From HGM20899 sp964615195 (lineage in GTDB: Bacteria > Pseudomonadota > Gammaproteobacteria > Enterobacterales > Succinivibrionaceae): 30,202 nucleotides of DNA. Under the pieces are notes generated by a model, which saw only the letters and a list, made by a program, of their open reading frames with translations, was not told the origin of the DNA and searched no databases. The stretch is from positions 1 through 30,202 of the forward strand of contig CAZTNG010000017.1 of NCBI GenBank assembly GCA_964615195.1. The letters are read 5' to 3'. Within the stretch, counting starts at the first letter, position 1; the number at the start of each line of letters is the position of its first letter. Both the position numbers and the translations under genes were made by a program. This document shows positions 24,454 through 30,202 of the stretch, one piece after another.

Positions 24454-24481
24454 GGAACTATAAATTATTTATGTTGTCTTA
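24454..24481 (+). promoter_or_regulatory. Sigma-E-like promoter for fkpA
   Basis: GGAACTA (24454-24460) and TCTTA (24477-24481), 16 bases apart, match the sigma-E (RpoE) pattern of GGAACTT and TCnnA at about 16 bases. The -10 lies 58 bases before the fkpA ATG. fkpA is a known sigma-E target in E. coli, so the match is in the expected place. Confidence 0.6.
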
Positions 24482-24539
24482 AGTTAATGAATTTTTTTAC
24501 AAACAACGTCGTTTATTCGAAAACTTTAAAGGATATAAA

Positions 24540-25367
24540 ATGATTAAAAAATTAGCTTATACAGTATTAGCATCTGCTTTATTATTAGGATTATCTGGTT
24601 GTGATTTAGATAACACTGCAAAAGCTAGCAATGCATCATCTGCTGAAACAGCTAAGCCTGCAGCAGCGGCGGAAAGTGCTGATAGCTTAACATTCCAAGA
24701 AAAAACTGCAATTGCAGTAGGTTCAAGTTATGGTGAAAACCTTGCTAAGGGTATTGATCAGGCTAAGGAATTTGGTTTTGATTTAGATAAGAATTTATTA
24801 GCAAAAGCTTTCGCTGATGCATTAAGTGGGAAATCACAGATGTCAACTGATGAAGCTCAGCAAGTACTTCAAGAATTTGATAATCAGATGAGAACTAAGG
24901 CAGCAGAAAAGCAGAAAGCTGACGCTGAAGTTGCTAAGAAGGCTGGTGAAGAATATTTAGCTAATAATGCTAAGAAGGAAGGTGTTGTTACTACAGCTTC
25001 TGGTTTACAGTATGAAATCTTAACAGCAGGTACAGGTGCTAAACCTACTGCGACTGATATCGTAAGAGTAAATTATAAGGGAACAACAATCGATGGTGTT
25101 GTTTTTGATGAATCAAAAGAACCTGTTGAATTTCCTTTAGATAAAGTTATTAAAGGTTGGACTGAAGGCTTACAGCTTTTAAATGTAGGCTCAAAGGCTA
25201 GATTAGTTGTTCCTTCTGCATTAGCTTATGGTGAATTTTCTCCAACTGATAAGATTAAGCCAAATTCAGTATTAGTATTTGATGTTGAGCTTTTAGATAT
25301 TGTTCAAAAGGCTCCTGCAGCAGAAGCTCCAAAAGCAGAAAAATCTGCACCTAAAGAAGCTAAGTAA
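24540..25367 (+). CDS. fkpA: FKBP-type peptidyl-prolyl isomerase, FkpA/Mip type lipoprotein
   Basis: FkpA is an envelope chaperone and proline isomerase. The 275-residue product has a lipoprotein signal (lipobox LSGC, lipidated Cys21), an N-terminal helical dimerisation domain (about 55-135, with the long helix around MRTKAAEKQKADAEVAKKAG), and a C-terminal FKBP domain (about 160-255). That domain contains VRVNYKGTTIDGVVFDES, the core VIKGWTEGLQLL, and LAYGE. A Pro/Ala/Lys tail of about 19 residues follows. E. coli FkpA is soluble, so the lipid anchor resembles Mip instead. The residue after the Cys is Asp. AAGGA precedes the ATG, and a sigma-E-like promoter lies upstream. slyX next door supports fkpA. 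Confidence 0.92.
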   Translation: MIKKLAYTVLASALLLGLSGCDLDNTAKASNASSAETAKPAAAAESADSLTFQEKTAIAVGSSYGENLAKGIDQAKEFGFDLDKNLLAKAFADALSGKSQMSTDEAQQVLQEFDNQMRTKAAEKQKADAEVAKKAGEEYLANNAKKEGVVTTASGLQYEILTAGTGAKPTATDIVRVNYKGTTIDGVVFDESKEPVEFPLDKVIKGWTEGLQLLNVGSKARLVVPSALAYGEFSPTDKIKPNSVLVFDVELLDIVQKAPAAEAPKAEKSAPKEAK

Positions 25368-25405
25368 AACAATTATTGATTTTACTTCTTTGATTTAAAG
25401 TATAA

Positions 25406-25434
25406 AAAAAGTCATGCATTTTGCATGACTTTTT
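25406..25434. terminator. Bidirectional terminator between fkpA and dsbD
   Basis: A stem GTCATGCA / TGCATGAC with a TTT loop is flanked by an A tract on the left and a T tract on the right, so it can end both the fkpA and the converging dsbD transcripts. Confidence 0.85.
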
Positions 25435-25459
25435 ATTACATAAAATTGTTTTTTGTTGA

Positions 25460-27169
25460 CTAATTTAATGCTTTATTAATTTCTTTTATAAAATCTGTAG
25501 GGCCTAAATATCCATCTATTTGGTATACCAGTTTGTTATTTTTAAAAATTAAAACTGTAGGCACTCCTGTAATATTGTATTTTTCAGTAATTTCATATGC
25601 TGGATTATCCACATCTGTAACATCAGCAGAAACGGTAATATATTGTTTCAATAATTTCTTTACATTTTTATTGGTAAATGTTTTTTGATTTAAATGAATA
25701 CATTCACGACACCAATCAGCGTAAATATCTAAAATTACAACATCATTATTTTTTGTAAGATTTTGTAGTTCTTTGTTTGTATTAATTGGTGTAAATATAT
25801 CGTTAGCATGTAAAGATATATCAGATTTTGCAGAAACTGTAAAAGATAAAATGATGGCGATTCCCATAATTATTGTAGAAATATAAACACGCCAACGCTT
25901 TTTAGTAGACAGTACTAAATACGATATATAACTAGCTATTAAAATGGTAGATAAAATATACAATAATTTAGCTGACAGGAATTGATTTAATAAAAATAGA
26001 GGAACACCTAGCATTAAAAATCCACATGAAACTTTTATGATGTTCATCCAATTTCCACTTTTTGGTAATAGTTTTTGTCCTAACATTCCTATTAAAAATA
26101 GTGGAGTTCCCATTCCTAAGGCCATAAGATAAAGATTTATAGCTCCATTGACAATATCTCCATCTTGAACAATAAATAAAAGAGCTCCTGTTAGTGGCGC
26201 TGTTGTACAAGGTGAAGCAATAGCAGCACTAATTGCACCCATTAAGAATACACCAATAAATGAACCACCTTTTTGTGTGTTTGCAACATCTTGTAGTTTA
26301 TTAACTAATTTTGATGGTAAAGCGAAAGTGAACAGACCGAACATAGATAAGGCTAAAATTATGAATAGAATACTTACGCTTCCTAGAACAATAGGTTGCT
26401 GCATCAGAGAATGAAATTTGGCTCCAACATAGGCAATCGCAAAACCAACCATCATAAATGTAATTGCCATACCTTGAATATATGTAAATGAAAACATAAA
26501 TGCTGTTTTCATATTTCGTTTTTTGTCACCTAATATAATGGCACTCCATATAGGATACATAGGGAACATGCATGGCGTAAAACTTAAGAATAAACCAAAT
26601 ACAAAAAATAGCAATGGCCCTAATAATGTGGAGCTTTCTTTAACCTGTTTATAGATAGAAAAACTTTCATTATCTTTTGAATTTTTTGATGGAAGTGTTT
26701 CTGATTGTTTTACAAGATTGTTATTATTTTCTATATTTGATAATACAATTTTATCGATAGTGAATGTTTTGGTCGTAGGAGGATAACACATTCCTTCTGT
26801 GCATCCTTGGAATGTAATTTGAATTTGCGGAAAAATTTGGGTTTCGGCCATTAGAAATGTCAGTTTAACATTGTCATGATATATGTGAGATAATCCCATA
26901 TATTCATCATCATGCTCAACACCTTCCGGTATATCGACATTTTTTATGGAACTGTTTAAAGCTTTATATTTAAATCTTTCTTGATAAAGGTAATAATTCG
27001 GTGCAATTTTAAATTCAATAGTTACTTTATCGTTATCTTGAATGAGAGTTGGGATAAATGCATCATCAACATTTAAAAACTTTCCTTCATTTGCAAAGGA
27101 ACAATTTGTGAAAATAGAAAAAAATAAAACTGCTATAATAAACAAATTTTTGTTTAAAATGTGCATCAT
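25460..27169 (-). CDS. dsbD: Thiol:disulfide interchange protein DsbD
   Basis: DsbD carries electrons from cytosolic thioredoxin across the inner membrane to periplasmic DsbC, DsbG and CcmG. The 569-residue protein has a signal peptide, then a periplasmic alpha domain with a redox pair (Cys123 and Cys128 in CTEGMCYPP). Eight hydrophobic segments follow with the membrane pair Cys200 (FTPCMFP) and Cys321 (SPCTTAP), and a C-terminal thioredoxin-like domain with Cys487/Cys490 (DWCREC). All six redox cysteines are present. The alpha-domain pair has four residues between the cysteines, one fewer than in E. coli. The first of two ATGs has AGGAG at a good distance. dsbD near fxsA-groESL also occurs in E. 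coli. Confidence 0.95.
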   Translation of the reverse strand: MMHILNKNLFIIAVLFFSIFTNCSFANEGKFLNVDDAFIPTLIQDNDKVTIEFKIAPNYYLYQERFKYKALNSSIKNVDIPEGVEHDDEYMGLSHIYHDNVKLTFLMAETQIFPQIQITFQGCTEGMCYPPTTKTFTIDKIVLSNIENNNNLVKQSETLPSKNSKDNESFSIYKQVKESSTLLGPLLFFVFGLFLSFTPCMFPMYPIWSAIILGDKKRNMKTAFMFSFTYIQGMAITFMMVGFAIAYVGAKFHSLMQQPIVLGSVSILFIILALSMFGLFTFALPSKLVNKLQDVANTQKGGSFIGVFLMGAISAAIASPCTTAPLTGALLFIVQDGDIVNGAINLYLMALGMGTPLFLIGMLGQKLLPKSGNWMNIIKVSCGFLMLGVPLFLLNQFLSAKLLYILSTILIASYISYLVLSTKKRWRVYISTIIMGIAIILSFTVSAKSDISLHANDIFTPINTNKELQNLTKNNDVVILDIYADWCRECIHLNQKTFTNKNVKKLLKQYITVSADVTDVDNPAYEITEKYNITGVPTVLIFKNNKLVYQIDGYLGPTDFIKEINKALN

Positions 27170-27278
27170 TAAGCATTCTCCTGTAATTGAATCTAGTCTA
27201 ATTCTAGCATAATAAGATTGAAATAATAACAGAGAATTTAGGAATTAAAATTAAATAATGAATATATGTTTTTGTATG

Positions 27279-27307
27279 TTTTACGATAAATATCGTTAAT
27301 ATATAAT
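27279..27307 (+). promoter_or_regulatory. Candidate fxsA promoter with palindrome in the spacer
   Basis: A -10 TATAAT (27302-27307) lies 16-17 bases after a weak TTTACG/TTTTAC -35. The repeat ACGATA-AA-TATCGT at 27283-27296 sits between the two, where a bound protein would block RNA polymerase. The regulator is unknown. Confidence 0.4.
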
Positions 27308-27367
27308 GAACTTAATTTAAAAATTAATACTCGAATATGTTAAGGAATACTAATAAAGGTTTATATA

Positions 27368-27829
27368 ATGAAAAAATTTATTTACGTAGTGTTGTTGCTT
27401 GCTGTTTTTGCAGAAATCTTAAGTATTGTTTTTGTTGCCAATTTAATTGGGTGGTTTCTTGTTATTTTTGCGCTGTTTATTGAAATATTAGTTGGTTTTT
27501 CATTTATTCAAAAAAGTATGTCTAATACTTCTAGTATGTATATGTCAGGTTTTGGCCAAAATTCAAATAAGATACAGTATCTTATAACAGGTATATTATT
27601 GGCAATACCAGGATTTGTAAGTGATGTTTTAATTGTTTTAGTTTGGATTCCGAAGTTAAGAAAAATTTTTATGTCGACAATCCTTCCATTTATGATGGGT
27701 ATGTTTTTAAAACAAAGAATCTTCACATCAGATAACACGATTTATGATAAACCTAAAAGCAATCCACAGCGTAGTAATGACAAAAGTAATAATGTGATTA
27801 TAGATGCAGAGTATGAGGAAAAAAAATAG
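27368..27829 (+). CDS. fxsA: FxsA family inner-membrane protein
   Basis: The 153-residue protein has four hydrophobic stretches in its first 110 residues (about 4-25, 28-46, 70-92 and 97-112), followed by a polar, Lys/Asn/Ser-rich cytosolic tail ending in DAEYEEKK. The pattern of N-terminal helices, GFSFIQKS, and the GxLLAIPGFVSDVLIVL segment is that of FxsA. In E. coli its overexpression relieves exclusion of phage T7 by the F plasmid; the normal role is unclear. Position just upstream of groES is conserved in enterobacteria and supports the name. AAAGG precedes the ATG. Confidence 0.88.
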   Translation: MKKFIYVVLLLAVFAEILSIVFVANLIGWFLVIFALFIEILVGFSFIQKSMSNTSSMYMSGFGQNSNKIQYLITGILLAIPGFVSDVLIVLVWIPKLRKIFMSTILPFMMGMFLKQRIFTSDNTIYDKPKSNPQRSNDKSNNVIIDAEYEEKK

Positions 27830-27905
27830 AGATATTACATGGCTAGATTATTTAATAATATGTTTTATGAAACATGCCATATTTTTTAAATATTTTAAAT
27901 AAAGA

Positions 27906-27934
27906 CTTGAAATATGTGGAATTCATCCCCATAT
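27906..27934 (+). promoter_or_regulatory. Sigma-32 heat-shock promoter for groES-groEL
   Basis: CTTGAAA (27906-27912) and CCCCATAT (27927-27934), 14 bases apart, match the RpoH consensus (CTTGAAA and CCCCATNT) almost perfectly. The promoter lies about 100 bases upstream of groES, as expected for the chaperonin operon. No CIRCE repeat (HrcA site) is present, so control appears to be by sigma-32. Confidence 0.85.
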
Positions 27935-28000
27935 ATGAAATCAGATGGGATTAATCAGTTTAGACTGACTTTTTTATAAATTTTCTTGTTAATGGAGGCA

Positions 28001-28024
28001 GGTTCAAAGGATTAAACTTTGACC
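28001..28024 (+). promoter_or_regulatory. Hairpin in the groES leader next to the ribosome site
   Basis: GGTTCAAAG and CTTTGACC pair over eight base pairs with one bulged T and a seven-base loop. The 3' arm ends at the purine-rich AGAGA that is the probable ribosome site of groES, so the hairpin could influence translation. This is a structural observation; no function is shown. Confidence 0.35.
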
Positions 28025-28035
28025 AGAGATTTAGT

Positions 28036-28329
28036 ATGACAATTCGTCCTTTAAATGATCGAGTTATTATTAAGCGTACAGAAGTTGAAGCAAAGTCTGC
28101 AGGCGGAATCGTTTTAACAGGCGCTGCTGTTGATAAGTCAACTAGAGGTGTTGTTATAGCTGTTGGTACAGGTCGTGTTTTAGATAATGGTACTGTAAAA
28201 CCTATGGCTGTAAAAGTTGGTGATAAGGTAGTATTTAACGAAGGCTATACAACAAAGAAAGAAAAGCTAGATGGCGAAGAAGTTTTAATTATGTCTGAGA
28301 ATGACATTCTTGCTGTTGTAGAAGAGTAA
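28036..28329 (+). CDS. groES: Co-chaperonin GroES
   Basis: GroES is the heptameric lid of the GroEL folding chamber. The 97-residue protein begins IRPLNDRVIIKRTEVEAKSAGGIVL, where the AKSAGGIVL part is the mobile loop that contacts GroEL, and contains VKVGDKVVFNEGYTTKK and the C-terminal ENDILAVVEE. Length is exactly typical. It is the first gene of the groESL operon behind the sigma-32 promoter at 27906-27934. The ribosome site is AGAGA at about seven bases. groEL follows after 76 bases. Confidence 0.98.
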   Translation: MTIRPLNDRVIIKRTEVEAKSAGGIVLTGAAVDKSTRGVVIAVGTGRVLDNGTVKPMAVKVGDKVVFNEGYTTKKEKLDGEEVLIMSENDILAVVEE

Positions 28330-28352
28330 TTATTATATTTGGTTTAGTTTTT

Positions 28353-28382
28353 AACATAGATTTTTATTTGTAAGTCTGTGTT
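28353..28382 (+). other. Hairpin between groES and groEL
   Basis: An 11-bp stem with two G-T wobbles (AACATAGATTT with AAGTCTGTGTT) and an eight-base loop is followed by TTATATAG. It lacks a proper T run, so it is more likely an RNA stability or processing element, or chance, than a terminator. Confidence 0.35.
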
Positions 28383-28405
28383 TTATATAGATAAAGGGAA
28401 ATAAA

Positions 28406-30046
28406 ATGTCTGCTAAAGATGTAATATTTGGAAATGATGCACGAGTAAAAATGCTCGAAGGTGTGAATGTTCTTGCTAACGCTGTTAGAGTAACTCTAGG
28501 TCCTAAGGGTCGTAATGTAGTACTTGATAAAAGTTATGGTTCTCCAGCAATTACTAAAGATGGTGTTTCCGTTGCTAAGGAAATTGAACTAGAAGATAAG
28601 TTCATGAACATGGGCGCGCAGATGGTTAAGGAAGTTGCTTCTAAGGCTAATGACGCTGCTGGTGATGGCACTACAACTGCAACAGTATTAGCTCAGTCTA
28701 TTATTAACGAAGGCTTAAAATCAATTGCTGCTGGTATGAATCCAATGGATTTAAAGCGTGGTATTGACAAAGCTGTTGTTGCAGCCGTTGAAGAATTAAA
28801 GAAGCTTTCAGTTGCTTGTACTGATTCAAAGTCTATTGCTCAGGTAGGTACAATTTCCGCAAATTCTGATGCATCTGTAGGTAATCTTATTGCAGAAGCT
28901 ATGGAAAAGGTTGGCAGAGACGGTGTTATTACCGTTGAAGATGGAACTGGTTTTGAAGACAAGCTTGATTTAGTTGAAGGTATGCAATTTGATAGAGGTT
29001 ACCTCTCTCCATACTTTATTAATAAAGCTGAAAGCGCAACTGTAGAGTTTGATGAACCTTTTATTTTATTGGTTGATAAAAAGGTTTCAAATATTCGTGA
29101 TATTCTTCCTGTTCTTGAAGGTGTTGCAAAAGCTGGTAAACCTCTAGTAATTATTGCTGAAGATGTTGAAAGCGAAGCTTTAGCAACATTAGTTGTTAAT
29201 AACATGCGTGGTATCGTTAAGGTTGCAGCTGTTAAGGCTCCTGGTTTTGGTGATCGTCGTAAGGCAATGCTACAAGACATAGCAATTTTAACTAATGGTA
29301 CAGTAATATCTGAAGAATTAGGTATGAAGCTTGATGCTGCTACTATTAATGACTTAGGTAAATCAAAGAGAATAGTTATTACTAAAGATAATACAACAAT
29401 TATTGATGGTTCTGGCGATAAGCAAGCGATTTCTGATCGTGTAGCTCAGATTCGTAAATCAATTGAAGATTCTTCATCTGAATATGATAAAGAAAAGCTT
29501 CAAGAACGTGTAGCCAAACTTGCTGGCGGTGTAGCTGTAATAAAAGTTGGCGGCGCAACAGAAGTTGAGATGAAAGAAAAGAAAGATCGTGTTGATGATG
29601 CATTACATGCTACTCGTGCCGCAGTTGAAGAAGGCGTTGTAGCAGGTGGTGGTGTTGCTTTAGTACGAGTTGCAGCTAAGATTGCTGACCTTAAAGGTGA
29701 TAATGAAGACCAAAATGTTGGTATTAAGGTCGCTATCAAGGCTATGGAATCTCCTCTTCGTCAGATCGTAGCTAATGCAGGTGAAGAGCCTTCTGTAATT
29801 GCAAATGCGGTTCGTTCGGGAGAAGGTAATTACGGCTACAATGCTGCAACTGAAAAGTATGGTGATATGCTTGAGATGGGTATTCTTGATCCTACAAAGG
29901 TAACAAGAAGCGCATTACAATTTGCAGCATCAATTGCAGGTTTAATGATTACTACTGAGTGTATGATCACTGATCTACCAAAGAAGGATGTAGCTGCTCC
30001 TGCCGCTCCTGATATGGGTATGGGTGGCATGGGCGGAATGATGTAA
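28406..30046 (+). CDS. groEL: Chaperonin GroEL
   Basis: GroEL is the tetradecameric ATP-driven folding chamber. The 546-residue protein has the nucleotide motifs GPKGRNVVLDKSYG, GDGTTTATVLAQ and the equatorial GGGVALVRVA. It also has the apical segment ending in AVKAPGFGDRRKAML, and the flexible C-terminal GGM repeat (MGMGGMGGMM). Length is the family norm and there are no gaps in the conserved regions. AAAGGGA lies upstream of the ATG at good spacing. Codon choice is that of a strongly expressed gene. It is co-transcribed with groES and closed by a strong terminator. Confidence 0.99.
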   Translation: MSAKDVIFGNDARVKMLEGVNVLANAVRVTLGPKGRNVVLDKSYGSPAITKDGVSVAKEIELEDKFMNMGAQMVKEVASKANDAAGDGTTTATVLAQSIINEGLKSIAAGMNPMDLKRGIDKAVVAAVEELKKLSVACTDSKSIAQVGTISANSDASVGNLIAEAMEKVGRDGVITVEDGTGFEDKLDLVEGMQFDRGYLSPYFINKAESATVEFDEPFILLVDKKVSNIRDILPVLEGVAKAGKPLVIIAEDVESEALATLVVNNMRGIVKVAAVKAPGFGDRRKAMLQDIAILTNGTVISEELGMKLDAATINDLGKSKRIVITKDNTTIIDGSGDKQAISDRVAQIRKSIEDSSSEYDKEKLQERVAKLAGGVAVIKVGGATEVEMKEKKDRVDDALHATRAAVEEGVVAGGGVALVRVAAKIADLKGDNEDQNVGIKVAIKAMESPLRQIVANAGEEPSVIANAVRSGEGNYGYNAATEKYGDMLEMGILDPTKVTRSALQFAASIAGLMITTECMITDLPKKDVAAPAAPDMGMGGMGGMM

Positions 30047-30071
30047 TCAACCACTTAAATACTATCTAATT

Positions 30072-30106
30072 ATACCTTTCACCTTAATAGGTGAAGGGTA
30101 TTTTTT
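30072..30106 (+). terminator. Rho-independent terminator after groEL
   Basis: A 12-bp stem ATACCTTTCACC / GGTGAAGGGTAT with one wobble and a six-base loop is followed by a T tract, 25 bases past the groEL stop. The remaining bases to the window end are AT-rich and show no gene. Confidence 0.88.
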
Positions 30107-30202
30107 ATTAATCAATGTATGAAGCCTCAAAAATAATAATATAGTTAGAAATAAAATATTAAATATGGGAAATGGTATACATTTTAAGAATTTTATTAGT
30201 GT

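Noticed and set aside
27992..28015. Seven-codon leader reading frame (ATG GAG GCA ...) before groES
   Set aside because: It has no ribosome site of its own and overlaps the leader hairpin; most likely chance.
1..30202. CRISPR array, toxin-antitoxin, defence island or insertion sequence
   Set aside because: No regularly spaced repeats, transposase, restriction or toxin-antitoxin genes are present; almost every gene belongs to a known housekeeping family.

Overview
The window looks like a chromosomal stretch of a low-GC gammaproteobacterium. I judge it clearly AT-rich by eye but did not count bases. Gene neighbourhoods are gammaproteobacterial: pilB-pilC-pilD-coaE, aroQ-accB-accC, nrdR-ribD-ribE, ribH-nusB-thiL, slyX beside fkpA, and dsbD/fxsA/groES/groEL. 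The AT richness plus a secreted starch-binding-like lipoprotein would fit a gut or rumen lineage such as Succinivibrionaceae; that placement is inference. I see no phage, insertion sequence, CRISPR array, tRNA or rRNA.

Layout. 1-6.7 kb is a type IV pilus block: the last 24 codons of a pilin-like protein, a large LTA-synthase-like membrane phosphotransferase, then the assembly ATPase pilB, the platform protein pilC and the prepilin peptidase pilD. 6.8-9.1 kb holds coaE, a small lipoprotein with a carbohydrate-binding-like domain, and the chromosome-dimer recombinase xerD. 9.2-11.5 kb on the minus strand is the fatty-acid/shikimate operon aroQ-accB-accC. A 485-bp AT-rich gap leads to glyA and a strong terminator.

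13.4-24.0 kb is a riboflavin/thiamine block that has been opened up. nrdR-ribD-ribE is separated from ribH-nusB-thiL by about 6 kb. That stretch carries a LysM protein, a topoisomerase-type zinc-ribbon protein, purE, tsaC, aroE, rsmJ and a Bcr/CflA-type exporter. Several of these normally belong to the dprA/tsaC/aroE neighbourhood. ribB/ribBA, dprA and smg are not in the window.

24.1-30.1 kb is an envelope and protein-folding block: slyX (minus), the peptidyl-prolyl isomerase fkpA behind a sigma-E-like promoter, dsbD (minus), fxsA, and groES-groEL behind a very good sigma-32-type promoter. So the periplasmic and cytosolic folding stress genes sit together, each with its expected stress promoter type.

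Most genes are well-known housekeeping genes, and I did not find a clearly new multi-gene system. The best leads are the phosphotransferase lodged between the pilin and pilB (possible pilin or surface modification), its extra N-terminal extracytoplasmic domain, the starch-binding-like lipoprotein, the split riboflavin operon, and palindromes placed at the exporter and fxsA promoters.
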